Of a stretch of DNA of 64,000 nt, positions 25,154 through 32,815 are shown in pieces. The stretch is taken from the NCBI RefSeq assembly GCF_004000885.1, contig NZ_BIMC01000010.1:124001-188000 (forward strand), written 5' to 3'. The notes beneath the pieces were generated by a model, which saw nothing but the letters and a program-made list of their open reading frames with translations, ran no database searches and had not been told where the DNA came from. The first letter of the stretch is position 1. Each line of letters begins with the position of its first letter. The DNA comes from Paenibacillus glucanolyticus NBRC 15330. GTDB lineage: Bacteria > Bacillota > Bacilli > Paenibacillales > Paenibacillaceae. The position numbers were made by a program, and so were the translations under genes.

Positions 25154-25712
25154 GTGCCACCGCTCCTTTTTGGCTTATTCGGTCCATCAGTTTATGGCGT
25201 AAGCGTTCATACTTCTTCCGTACCGTTGCTGATTTGAGTCCCATAATCTCGCTTATTTCCTCGAAGGTATACTGTTCTACTGCCTTCAATAGCAAGATAT
25301 GGCGCTCTTCGGCTGTAAGGTAAGTCAACAGCTCGTACACAACCGACTCGTGCTGAGATATTTGCATAACCGGCTGCTGCTCTTTACAATGCTCGATCAG
25401 GTTGAGAAAACGGCTCTGCTTCTTCTTGATATTGATTAGATGATGATAGGCCATTTTGTACAGCCATGCAGAGAAGGATACTTGCCTCTTGTACTGATGA
25501 AGATGTTCATAGGCACGAATGAAAATTTCCTGTACGGCATCCTCAGTCTCCGCATGATTCTTCAGAATATAGTAGCAGTATGTGTACATCTGCCGTTCAA
25601 ACTGGATAATGATCGCATGATAGGATTGTTTATCTCCTGCTTGGATCTGTTCTATGACCGCTTCAATGGCGTTCCGTTTTCCTTCCGCTTCCCCGGGGAT
25701 GGTTGGCTGCAA
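25119..25712 (-). CDS. ECF-type RNA polymerase sigma factor
   Basis: 197 residues with region 2 (YCYYILKNHAETEDAVQEIF followed by IRAYEHLHQY and FSAWLYKMAYHHLIN) and region 4 (YLTAEERHILLLKAVEQYTF, then EEISEIMGLKSATVRKKYER) of extracytoplasmic-function sigma factors. It starts with TTG behind a perfect AAGGAGGTGA. The downstream overlapping gene encodes its likely anti-sigma factor. The stretch GTTATATAGGTAAAC upstream resembles GTTATATAACGTAAA before the ECF gene at 40610, and may be part of the autoregulated promoter. Confidence 0.92.
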   Translation of the reverse strand: MQPTIPGEAEGKRNAIEAVIEQIQAGDKQSYHAIIIQFERQMYTYCYYILKNHAETEDAVQEIFIRAYEHLHQYKRQVSFSAWLYKMAYHHLINIKKKQSRFLNLIEHCKEQQPVMQISQHESVVYELLTYLTAEERHILLLKAVEQYTFEEISEIMGLKSATVRKKYERLRHKLMDRISQKGAVAHETVAGTNGIR

Positions 25713-25828
25713 GCGAGCTCACCTCCTTCTTTGTTTACCTATATAACAATCCCAACTTGCTATTTTGTGACACGACTTTATATTCATGAGCTGCATGATC
25801 ATAGATTCATCCGTCACAATAAAATGAA

Positions 25829-25851
25829 CCCGCCATCATATGATGGACGGG
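25829..25851 (-). terminator. Possible intrinsic terminator of the LysR gene
   Basis: CCCGTCCATCA and TGATGGCGGG pair with one bulge around a short TA loop, followed on the minus strand by TTCATTTTATTG. Confidence 0.5.
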
Positions 25852-25900
25852 GCCTGCCGGATTAGAGCCTATTTTGGGCATATTCTGCATGACAGCACAG

Positions 25901-26770
25901 CTACAGCTTTGGATAATTCTTAACATAATTTAAGAATCGTTTCGTAGCCGGGGACATTTCTCTCATAGAGCTAACCGCAATCCCCAGTGAGCGAAAATAG
26001 GGCTCCTGCAGCTCAACTAGGCGTATATTGCGTCGTTGCCCGCGCAGGACCAGTTCCGGAAGAATACTGATGCCAAGCCCCTTCTCCACCATGGCCATAA
26101 TGGCATAATCATCTCCAACGGTATATTTAATATCCGGCTTCGTTGAGGCTCTCTCCAATACGCGATTCACATCATCGTCGGAGCCTTTGCTGGGCATGAT
26201 AAACGGCTCATTCTCAATCTGAGATAAACGAATCGAGGCCTGTGAGCTAAGAGGGTGCTCCATGGGCAGCAGCACCAGCATCGGATCTTGATGCAGCGGC
26301 ATCGCATCGAATACATCCCACGTTGGAAGCGAGAGAAAGCCGCAGTCAATCCTGCCCTCTGCGATCCAATCCTCAATCTCCCGATAGTCCCCTTCTGCCA
26401 AACGAATCTCGATATGGGGATAATCCTGTTGAAAATCCTTAATAATACTCGGCAGCCAGTGCACAGCAACACTTGTGAAGGTTCCTATATGAATGGTACC
26501 CAGTTCGATTCCATGAATGGAGGCCACTTTTTGATCCAGATGCTCATTCCACTTCAATATTTCCCGTATCGTCTTTACAATCTCCTCGCCATTGGTCGTC
26601 AGCTTCGTTCCAGAACGGCTGCGAATCAACAGCGTGAAACCAAACTCATCCTCCAGACTGTTGATCATATGACTGACACCGGACTGCGTAAATCCCATCG
26701 CTTCGGCGGCTTTTGTCAGGCTTCCCAGCTCGACGACCTTCATCAATACTTTAAATTTATTCATGCTCAA
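25901..26770 (-). CDS. LysR-family transcriptional regulator
   Basis: 289 residues. The N-terminal winged helix (FKVLMKVVELGSLTKAAEAM, then GFTQSGVSHMINSLEDEFGF) is standard LysR, followed by the two-lobed periplasmic-binding-protein-like effector domain (GTIHIGTFTSVAVHWLPSII and later MAMVEKGLGISILPELVL). It is divergent from the EamA transporter gene at 26897 and probably controls it. The ligand is unknown. LysR members usually activate the divergent gene and repress themselves from one operator. Confidence 0.92.
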   Translation of the reverse strand: MSMNKFKVLMKVVELGSLTKAAEAMGFTQSGVSHMINSLEDEFGFTLLIRSRSGTKLTTNGEEIVKTIREILKWNEHLDQKVASIHGIELGTIHIGTFTSVAVHWLPSIIKDFQQDYPHIEIRLAEGDYREIEDWIAEGRIDCGFLSLPTWDVFDAMPLHQDPMLVLLPMEHPLSSQASIRLSQIENEPFIMPSKGSDDDVNRVLERASTKPDIKYTVGDDYAIMAMVEKGLGISILPELVLRGQRRNIRLVELQEPYFRSLGIAVSSMREMSPATKRFLNYVKNYPKL

Positions 26771-26809
26771 GGGGGATTCCTCCAGATGGATATTCCATTA
26801 GATTTACTC

Positions 26810-26829
26810 ATGTTTATCATAAGAAACAT
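26810..26829. promoter_or_regulatory. Inverted repeat in the LysR/EamA divergent region
   Basis: ATGTTT-ATCATAAG-AAACAT is a 6-8-6 dyad just upstream of the plus-strand -35 element, where a LysR activator would bind. Confidence 0.45.
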
Positions 26830-26833
26830 TCGT

Positions 26834-26862
26834 TTTACTTGTCTATTGTACGTGAGTATACT
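26834..26862 (+). promoter_or_regulatory. Promoter of the EamA transporter gene
   Basis: TTTACT (26834-26839), 17-base spacer, TATACT (26857-26862). The weak -35 fits an activator-dependent promoter. Confidence 0.55.
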
Positions 26863-26896
26863 GATTCTGTTCAATCATTAGAAGGAGGAAATAGAC

Positions 26897-27805
26897 TTGA
26901 AACCGCTGAAGGCCGATCTTATGATTTTGTTTATCACCATTTGTTGGGGCTCGTCCTATCTTTTTATGAAAATGGGACTGGATACACTAGGAGAATTTAA
27001 CTTGATTGCCCTGCGATTTGGATTGGCCTTTATACTTGCAGCAGCCATTTTTTACCCCCGCTTGCGCCAGGTTAACTTGAGGACCATTCGTTATGCCATG
27101 CTTCTGGGCTCTATCTTGTTTATTATGTTCACAGCGCTTACCTTTGGCTTGAAGACAACGACAACATCCAATGCTGGATTCCTGATCAGCTTAACGGTAG
27201 TGTTTGTACCCTTAATACATACGTTCCTATTTAAGAAGAAAATAGAGAAGAAACTGATCGCCAGTATCCTGTTGGCTTTAACAGGTATTGCCCTCCTGAC
27301 GATACAGCTTCCTTTTACGTTTAAAATAGGAGACCTGTTCTGCATAGCGGCGGCATTATGTTATGCCCTTCACATCAATGTGGTAAGCTCGGCCGCACAG
27401 AAGGTCGATACACTTAGCCTTGGCATTCTGCAGCTCGGATTTACCGGCTTGTATGCGTTTGTCATGTCGCTTATCTTGGAAACTCCGGTATTGCCAAGCT
27501 CGACCAATGGATGGATCGCTATCCTTGTGCTCAGTGTGGTCTGCAGCGCCTTAGGCTTTATCCTCCAGACTATCGCCCAGAAGTACACAACCGCTACACG
27601 AACCGGACTCGTATTCTCATTGGAGCCTGTGTTCGCAGCCATGTTCGGATTCTGGTTTGCCCATGAGATCATGAACTCCGTTCAGTACTTTGGCGCAGCG
27701 CTTGTGTTTCTTAGTGTTGTCTTAGCAAGTGTTGAAGTGAACACGTTGAAGCGTTCCAACATGAGGAACAGACCCCGTATTAAGAAAGAGAACACTGCTG
27801 CTTAA
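26897..27805 (+). CDS. EamA-type (DMT superfamily) transporter
   Basis: 302 residues with ten hydrophobic helices arranged as two EamA repeats. The first repeat opens with LMILFITICWGSSYLFMKMG and ends around LLTIQLPF; the second covers GDLFCIAAALCYALHINVVS to SLEPVFAAMFGFWFAHE. Relatives export amino acids, purines or drugs by drug/metabolite antiport; substrate unknown. It starts with TTG eight bases after AAGGAGG. The divergent LysR gene is the probable regulator. Confidence 0.92.
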   Translation: MKPLKADLMILFITICWGSSYLFMKMGLDTLGEFNLIALRFGLAFILAAAIFYPRLRQVNLRTIRYAMLLGSILFIMFTALTFGLKTTTTSNAGFLISLTVVFVPLIHTFLFKKKIEKKLIASILLALTGIALLTIQLPFTFKIGDLFCIAAALCYALHINVVSSAAQKVDTLSLGILQLGFTGLYAFVMSLILETPVLPSSTNGWIAILVLSVVCSALGFILQTIAQKYTTATRTGLVFSLEPVFAAMFGFWFAHEIMNSVQYFGAALVFLSVVLASVEVNTLKRSNMRNRPRIKKENTAA

Positions 27806-27859
27806 GCAAGGACCTTCTCTTGATTTATGCTGCAATCATGATAGAATAGCAAAAAAACC

Positions 27860-27888
27860 TTGACTTCTTACGCAAAAATCTATATCTT
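27860..27888 (+). promoter_or_regulatory. Probable promoter of the terC leader
   Basis: TTGACT (27860-27865), 17 bases, TATCTT (27883-27888). It lies just before the riboswitch aptamer. Confidence 0.5.
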
Positions 27889-27895
27889 TATATCA

Positions 27896-28091
27896 CGGCT
27901 TAACTGATGACGATATCAGTTATGCAGGAACGTGATTAAAGGGGAGTAGCTGTCACAGCAGAGTCGTCATTACGGGATAATTCCCCGGCTTTGTTGGCAA
28001 CTTTACGTTGTTTGCGAGACCTTTACCACACACACTGTGGTGAAGGTCTCTTTATTATTAGAGACCTTCACCTGCCGGTGGAGGTCTTTTT
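27896..28091 (+). ncRNA. yybP-ykoY (Mn2+) riboswitch with switching hairpins
   Basis: The leader contains the conserved aptamer core AAAGGGGAGTAGC (27938-27950) and, 40-50 bases later, CCCCGGCTTTGTTGGC, the hallmarks of the manganese-sensing yybP-ykoY class. Downstream are four mutually complementary segments: A 28016-28030, B 28036-28050, C 28061-28072, D 28077-28087. A pairs with B, C with D (terminator, followed by TTTTT), and B with C (12 perfect pairs, antiterminator). The 319-base gap between the EamA and terC genes is thus mostly this RNA element. Confidence 0.9.
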
Positions 28092-28124
28092 ATGCCTTCA
28101 ATACTACAACAAGGAGGAAGTTGC

Positions 28125-28949
28125 ATGGAGCTTTTATTGGAGTATGGGTGGGTACTGTTAGTACTCATCGCACTGGAAGGATTGCTGGCGGCAGATAATG
28201 CGCTTGTCCTTGCCATTATGGTAAAACACTTGCCAGAAGACCAGCGTAAGAAAGCATTGTTTTACGGATTGCTCGGAGCTTTTGTATTCCGTATAGGATC
28301 GCTGTTCTTAATCTCGTTCCTGGTAGACGTATGGCAGGTACAGGCCATCGGCGCACTTTATCTTCTCTACATCTCGATCAATCACACCCTGAAGCACTTT
28401 ATCAAAGGTAAGAAACCGACAGAAGATGCTAAGCCGAAGCCGGACAAGCCTAAGAAACAATCCGGATTCTGGATGACTGTATTCAAGGTTGAAGTGGCAG
28501 ATATCGCGTTTGCCGTCGATTCAATCCTCGCAGCTGTCGCACTGGCTGTAGCATTGCCGGCAAGCGGACTACCGAATATCGGAGGTCTGGACGGAGGTCA
28601 ATTCATCGTCATCTTCCTGGGCGGATTTATCGGTTTGATCATTATGCGTTTTGCTGCCTCCTACTTCGTCAAGCTGCTTCAGCAGCGCCCGGGACTTGAA
28701 GTTGCAGCATTTCTCATTGTAGGCTGGGTCGGAGTCAAGCTGGCTGTCATCACCCTTGCCCACCCTGATGTCGCCCTCATCGATCATCACTTCCCAGAGA
28801 GCTCGATTTGGAAAGCATCGTTCTATATTGTTCTTGTTCTGATTGCCGTCATCGGATGGTTTGGTTCATCGAAACAAGAAGTACAGGATGAGGATAATGC
28901 AATTAAAGAAGTGGAAGACCAACAACCTGGAAAAACATTTCAAGGATAA
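28125..28949 (+). CDS. TerC-family membrane protein (YkoY-like, probable Mn2+ exporter)
   Basis: 274 residues from the ATG at 28125, which follows AAGGAGG; the open frame before it overlaps the riboswitch terminator and is not coding. About seven to eight helices, with the TerC signatures ALEGLLAADNALVLAIMVKH and KVEVADIAFAVDSILAAVAL, both carrying acidic residues in membrane segments thought to bind metal. Charged, low-complexity loop KGKKPTEDAKPKPDKPKKQ in the middle. The Mn2+ riboswitch upstream supports a role in manganese efflux or metalation of exported proteins. Confidence 0.93.
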   Translation: MELLLEYGWVLLVLIALEGLLAADNALVLAIMVKHLPEDQRKKALFYGLLGAFVFRIGSLFLISFLVDVWQVQAIGALYLLYISINHTLKHFIKGKKPTEDAKPKPDKPKKQSGFWMTVFKVEVADIAFAVDSILAAVALAVALPASGLPNIGGLDGGQFIVIFLGGFIGLIIMRFAASYFVKLLQQRPGLEVAAFLIVGWVGVKLAVITLAHPDVALIDHHFPESSIWKASFYIVLVLIAVIGWFGSSKQEVQDEDNAIKEVEDQQPGKTFQG

Positions 28950-28996
28950 TTCGTTTCCGGGTATAGGAACCAAAAGATTATAGACCCGAAAAACCT

Positions 28997-29045
28997 AAAA
29001 GGCGATTTGCAAACGGTGCTGACCGTTCACAAATCGCCTTTTTTT
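28997..29045 (+). terminator. Intrinsic terminator after terC
   Basis: AAAAGGCGATTTG (28997-29009) pairs with CAAATCGCCTTTT (29030-29042), with an inner AACGGT/ACCGTT stem and a long T-run. Confidence 0.88.
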
Positions 29046-29050
29046 CATGC

Positions 29051-30787
29051 CTAGATGGTTAATTGCATATGAGACAAACTCGCATAAACGCCCTTGCGGG
29101 CTATTAACTCTTCATGCGTGCCCACCTCTTCAATTCCATTCTGGGACAATACCACAATTCGCTGTGCATTCCGGACAGTTGACAAGCGATGTGCGATCAC
29201 AAGCGTTGTTCGGTTATCACTCAGTCGTTCCAGTGAATCCTGAACCGCTCTCTCGCTTTCATTATCCAGAGAACTGGTCGCTTCATCAAAGATAAGGATC
29301 GGCGGGTTCTTCAAGAACACGCGGGCGATGCTCAGCCGCTGCTTCTGTCCGCCGGACAATTTAACGCCGCGCTGTCCGATATCCGTATGATACCCGTCAG
29401 GCAATGCCATGATAAAATCATGGGCATTCGCTTTTTTCGCCGCTTCGATGATCTCATCCATGCCGGCCTCCATGCTGCCATAACGGATATTATCGGAAAC
29501 GGACCCGGCAAACAAGTACACATCCTGCTGGACCATGCCGATATGCTTCCTTAATGAACGCTGCGTGATATCCCGGATATCTCGTCCGTCCAGTAAGATA
29601 CGGCCTTCATTCACTTCATAGAAACGGGGAATTAAGGAACATAACGTCGTTTTCCCGACTCCCGAGGGGCCTACTAATGCAACGTATTCCCCGGCTTCGA
29701 TATCTAGGGACACATGATTCAGCACGTACCCATAGTCCTCTTTGTACTTGAAGCTGACGTCCTGAAACGTCACACGCCCCCGAACTTGCGTAATCTCCGC
29801 GGCATTAACGGAATCCTCAATATCCGGCTCCACCTCCAGAATCTCCATAAACCGGTCAAATCCGGTGATTCCCTCCTGATACAGCCTTGCGAAGTTAACC
29901 AGTCTCTGGATCGGCTCGATCAGGATGCCGATACAGAGGAAAAAAGTCAGCAAATCGGCAAGCGCTAGCTTGGCATCAACAATCGCTGCTCCACCAAACA
30001 CAATGACAGCAATCGTAATGAGTTGGGTAAAACCGACCAACCCTTCATGAAAGTACGTTTCACTCTTGTATCCTTCCCTTCGGCTGTCGACAAAACGCCC
30101 GTTCGCATAAGCAAACTTCTTCTTCTCCACAGGTTCATTCGTAAACGACTTCACCACGCGGATGCCGGATAAGGAATCCTCCACCTGTTCATTGATATCA
30201 CCGATACGATCCTTGCTTACACGCAGCGCAATATTCATCTTCTTGTTGAAATAAAAAGCAAACACAGCCATGAACGGTAGAAAAAGAAATACGATCAGGG
30301 TAAGCTTCACATCAATATACATTAGAATGATGAATGCCCCAAGGAACTTCAGAATGGAGATCACGATATCTTCAGGTCCATGATGGTACAGTTCCGTAAG
30401 CGACAGAATGTCATTGGTAGTGCGGGTCATGAGCTGTCCTGTTTTGTTCTCGTCGTAAAAGCTAAACGACAACTTCTGAAAATGGTCAAACAGTTCCCTT
30501 CTCATGTCACTCTCCATATAAGCCCCCATCATATGCCCTTTATAGGAAATGAACATATCGCACAAGGTATGGATGATAACCATGGCCAGCATGACAGCCC
30601 CCACCGTATAGATTTGGCTCAGCGGATGGGGCGAATTTCCTTCTAACACGTTGATGGTGATGTATCTTATACACAGTGGAAGCATCAATGTTATGGCTGA
30701 GACAACAAAGGCGCATGCCAAATCAACACACAATAACCCCAGATAGGGTTTATAGTAGGACAAAAATTTCTTGGTTCGAGAATTCAA
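29051..30787 (-). CDS. Multidrug-type ABC exporter half-transporter
   Basis: About 578 residues: six transmembrane helices (1-310) fused to an ATPase domain with Walker A GPSGVGKTT, signature LSGGQKQRLSIAR, Walker B ILIFDEATSS and the H-loop VIAHRLSTVR. It works as a homodimer or with a partner and exports drugs or lipids. The best start is a TTG at 30785-30787, eight bases after GGAGG; an ATG at 30802 has no site in front and one at 30793 is too close. That GGAGG can be hidden in a hairpin just after an 18-codon leader ORF (see attenuator), suggesting translational induction, possibly by an antibiotic. Confidence 0.9.
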   Translation of the reverse strand: MNSRTKKFLSYYKPYLGLLCVDLACAFVVSAITLMLPLCIRYITINVLEGNSPHPLSQIYTVGAVMLAMVIIHTLCDMFISYKGHMMGAYMESDMRRELFDHFQKLSFSFYDENKTGQLMTRTTNDILSLTELYHHGPEDIVISILKFLGAFIILMYIDVKLTLIVFLFLPFMAVFAFYFNKKMNIALRVSKDRIGDINEQVEDSLSGIRVVKSFTNEPVEKKKFAYANGRFVDSRREGYKSETYFHEGLVGFTQLITIAVIVFGGAAIVDAKLALADLLTFFLCIGILIEPIQRLVNFARLYQEGITGFDRFMEILEVEPDIEDSVNAAEITQVRGRVTFQDVSFKYKEDYGYVLNHVSLDIEAGEYVALVGPSGVGKTTLCSLIPRFYEVNEGRILLDGRDIRDITQRSLRKHIGMVQQDVYLFAGSVSDNIRYGSMEAGMDEIIEAAKKANAHDFIMALPDGYHTDIGQRGVKLSGGQKQRLSIARVFLKNPPILIFDEATSSLDNESERAVQDSLERLSDNRTTLVIAHRLSTVRNAQRIVVLSQNGIEEVGTHEELIARKGVYASLSHMQLTI

Positions 30788-30795
30788 ATACATCT

Positions 30796-30837
30796 CCTCC
30801 ATTATAGTGGAGGGTTACTTATTCATGCCCCTCCAAA
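30796..30837 (-). promoter_or_regulatory. Candidate translational attenuator controlling the ABC exporter
   Basis: Three segments compete in the minus-strand mRNA: segment 1 TGGAGGG (30829-30835) inside the leader ORF, segment 2 CCCTCCA (30808-30814) right after its stop codon, and segment 3 TGGAGG (30796-30801), which is the exporter's Shine-Dalgarno. 2:3 pairing (6 bp, 6-base loop) buries the site; 1:2 pairing (7 bp) frees it. This is the geometry of leader-peptide-controlled resistance genes. Confidence 0.6.
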
Positions 30838-30871
30838 TGTGATTCATGATGACGTCCTTTGTTTTTCTCAT
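30815..30871 (-). CDS. 18-residue leader peptide of the ABC exporter
   Basis: ATG at 30869-30871 reads MRKTKDVIMNHIWRGMNK and stops with TAA at 30815-30817, directly in front of the hairpin that covers the exporter's ribosome binding site. A purine-rich AAGGAAGGGTG stands about six bases before the ATG. Codons 12-15 (Ile-Trp-Arg-Gly) overlap segment 1 of the attenuator. A ribosome stalled early, or waiting at the stop codon, would change which hairpin forms. The mechanism is inferred from layout; no known stalling sequence was recognised. Confidence 0.55.
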   Translation of the reverse strand: MRKTKDVIMNHIWRGMNK

Positions 30872-30905
30872 CGATAACACCCTTCCTTTTGCTTGATAGT
30901 TCCAT

Positions 30906-30939
30906 CTTACTCCGAAGCGGCCGTAATCCGGAGTGTAAG
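30906..30939. promoter_or_regulatory. Inverted repeat upstream of the exporter leader
   Basis: CTTACTCCG (30906-30914) and CGGAGTGTAAG (30929-30939) are complementary with a two-base bulge. It lies between the upstream terminator and the leader ORF, in the expected promoter region, so it may be an operator or a further leader hairpin. No clear -35/-10 pair was found. Confidence 0.4.
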
Positions 30940-30977
30940 AATCATTTATAATTAAAAAATCCCCTCTGGGATGAAAA

Positions 30978-31009
30978 AAGCAGGCTTGGATTCCTGCCCA
31001 AGCCTGCTT
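30978..31009 (-). terminator. Intrinsic terminator of the FAD oxidoreductase gene
   Basis: AGCAGGCTTGG and CCAAGCCTGCT form a perfect 11-bp stem around GCAGGAAT, followed by TTTTTTC on the minus strand. Confidence 0.88.
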
Positions 31010-31024
31010 CAGTATGTTCAAATT

Positions 31025-31936
31025 CTATCGATTCCAGCGCTCCGCAAGCAGCTCTCCGTTCAGGCCAGCGGCGGCTATCGAGCCCGACGAGGCAGCTGCA
31101 ATGGCCTGGTACATCTCCGTTGCTGCATCTCCGGCACTATAGACACCAGGCACGCTGGTTTTACCATATGCATCAACAACGATGCTTCCGGCTTCATTGA
31201 ATTCGCAGCCGATGGATGCAGGGAGATCCGAGCCGGACACCAGCTTCGGCGCAAAGAAGATGCCTGTGCAAGGGATGCGGGTTCCGTCCTCCAGCACAAC
31301 CTGCTCCACCATTCCGTCGCTCGATTCAATAGACTCGATCGGGGCGTTGAATACGGGAATGTTATGCTGCTTAAGCTCTTCACGCTGCTCTTCCGTCCAT
31401 TCATCGGGACCGTTGGTGCAAATTGTATATCGTTCGCTCCATCCTGCGATCAATTTGGCAAAGTGAAAGGCTCCCGCACCATTGGAAATCACGACCAGCG
31501 GCTGATCTCGCAGCTCCCAGCCATCACAATAGGGGCAGACAAATGCGCTTTTTCCATATACGTCAGCCAACCCGTTGATGTCGAGTGGGGAATCTTTTTT
31601 GCCAACGGCGAAGAGCAGCTTTTTACTGCGGTATATCGTTCCCTGTCCCGTTGTAATCTGAAAATCACCGTCAACCCCAGTAACTGCTGCAGCCGTATCC
31701 TCTACAAACCGGATCGAAGGATAAACGCTAATCTGTTCCTTGGCAATTCTCCGAAACTCGCTTGGACTAATACCGTCCCGGGTCAAAAAACCATGCGTCT
31801 CACGAGTAACCTTGTTTCGCGGCCTGCCTTCATCAATCACTACCACTTGTTTTCTTGCTCTTCCCAATACTAATGCCGCGCTTAATCCGGCTGGTCCGCC
31901 TCCAATAATAACTGCATCATACATGGGTTCACTCAT
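31025..31936 (-). CDS. FAD/NAD(P)-dependent oxidoreductase, thioredoxin-reductase-like, with CPYC motif
   Basis: 303 residues. The FAD dinucleotide motif VIIGGGPAGLSAALVLGRA is at 10-28, a CPYC redox pair lies in FVCPYCDGWE (about 133-142), and TSVPGVYSAGDAA is the FAD-binding GD motif. True thioredoxin reductases have CATC; CPYC/CPYCDG is seen in low-molecular-thiol or dithiol oxidoreductases of the same fold. The NADPH-binding GxGxxA loop is altered to SNGAGAFHFA. It starts with ATG after AAAGGTGG. A strong promoter with an overlapping palindrome lies 120-150 bases upstream, so it is probably induced by a specific signal. Confidence 0.85.
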   Translation of the reverse strand: MSEPMYDAVIIGGGPAGLSAALVLGRARKQVVVIDEGRPRNKVTRETHGFLTRDGISPSEFRRIAKEQISVYPSIRFVEDTAAAVTGVDGDFQITTGQGTIYRSKKLLFAVGKKDSPLDINGLADVYGKSAFVCPYCDGWELRDQPLVVISNGAGAFHFAKLIAGWSERYTICTNGPDEWTEEQREELKQHNIPVFNAPIESIESSDGMVEQVVLEDGTRIPCTGIFFAPKLVSGSDLPASIGCEFNEAGSIVVDAYGKTSVPGVYSAGDAATEMYQAIAAASSGSIAAAGLNGELLAERWNR

Positions 31937-31981
31937 CTAGTAACGCCACCTTTCTGGATTCTTAATATCCATAATTAGAGT

Positions 31982-32003
31982 GCAAGAAGTCACCACTTCT
32001 TGC
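31982..32003. promoter_or_regulatory. Inverted repeat upstream of the FAD oxidoreductase gene
   Basis: GCAAGAAGT-CACC-ACTTCTTGC is a perfect 9-bp dyad with a 4-base centre, in the 5' leader of the minus-strand gene. It can be a terminator-like hairpin or an operator. Confidence 0.45.
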
Positions 32004-32052
32004 TTGTTTCTCAATCTTGCCATGCTGGGTTCGACAATTATAGACCCACAGC

Positions 32053-32085
32053 GTCTATTATAGACAATAAAGATCCGCAATACAA
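32053..32085 (-). promoter_or_regulatory. Sigma-A promoter with operator palindrome over the -10
   Basis: Minus strand TTGTAT (32080-32085), 17 bases, TATAAT (32057-32062). The -10 lies inside the palindrome GTCTAT-T-ATAGAC (32053-32065), and a partial copy GACAATTATAGAC follows at 32033-32045, suggesting a repressor binding two sites. Confidence 0.6.
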
Positions 32086-32114
32086 GTGATTTTTCTGGAC
32101 AAGGGTTTCTTCCC

Positions 32115-32624
32115 TTATTTCAAGTAAACACCATAGTCCAATACCACATTCCCCTTCTCATCGGGTGTCGTGAAGCGGGGATGATGATAACGCTCGAAGA
32201 ACCATGCATTCGCCCCCTGCTGCCAGCCTTGTTCCGCGATTTTGGCCATGCATACGTTATGAGGGTCCATGCCGTACAGCTCTCCGTTATCTGCATTGCC
32301 GTATAACCAGCACACGCCTACATCGCCTTCTGCCAGATCCTCGTACTGGTACCCGTCAGGAGCCGCCGTGTTGGTCGGGAAGAGCATGCCGATCCAATAC
32401 TCAAACCGATCCCCGTTCATACGCATAAGACCGTAAGAAGAGCCTTCGGATTCCGGCAGCGCCCCGAGCTTTCCGATTTCTTCGAACCAGCCATTGACGA
32501 ACCACTCCGCCCATCGCCCCGCAAAGCTTCCTGCTGCATCTCGGTCCTCATCGCCATACCGTTTGCCGATCAAGCGTGCTGATGGAACATGTTCTTTGTA
32601 CACCCTGGTCACTTCTGCTGCCAC
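32115..32624 (-). CDS. Possible GyrI-like small-molecule-binding domain protein
   Basis: 169 residues, soluble, no signal peptide. The order of elements (PSARLIGKRYGDEDRDAAG, then WFVNGWFEEIGKL, later FEYWIGMLFPTNTAAPDGYQ and WFFERYHHPRF) resembles stand-alone GyrI-like/AraC effector-binding domains, which bind amphipathic small molecules. The assignment is from pattern only. It starts with GTG behind CAGGAGG. It sits upstream of the promoter of the FAD oxidoreductase gene on the same strand and appears to be its own unit. Confidence 0.5.
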   Translation of the reverse strand: MAAEVTRVYKEHVPSARLIGKRYGDEDRDAAGSFAGRWAEWFVNGWFEEIGKLGALPESEGSSYGLMRMNGDRFEYWIGMLFPTNTAAPDGYQYEDLAEGDVGVCWLYGNADNGELYGMDPHNVCMAKIAEQGWQQGANAWFFERYHHPRFTTPDEKGNVVLDYGVYLK

Positions 32625-32815
32625 TGTCCTCTACCTCCTGAATTTGGTTTCCCTCTGACAATAACTATGTAATTCGGGAGCATGGAAGGAAATCCTGCAT
32701 ATCTGGCCGCAAACTCAGTACTCACTGAAATAAAGCTTGAACACTTCACGCAATGCATGTCACAATAAGCAGTGTAAGCATATTCAAACCGATTAGGAAT
32801 GGGAGGCATTTCATC

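Noticed and set aside
30815..31021. 68-codon version of the exporter leader ORF
   Set aside because: The upstream codons cross the terminator of the preceding gene; only the last 18 codons have a ribosome binding site and sensible position.
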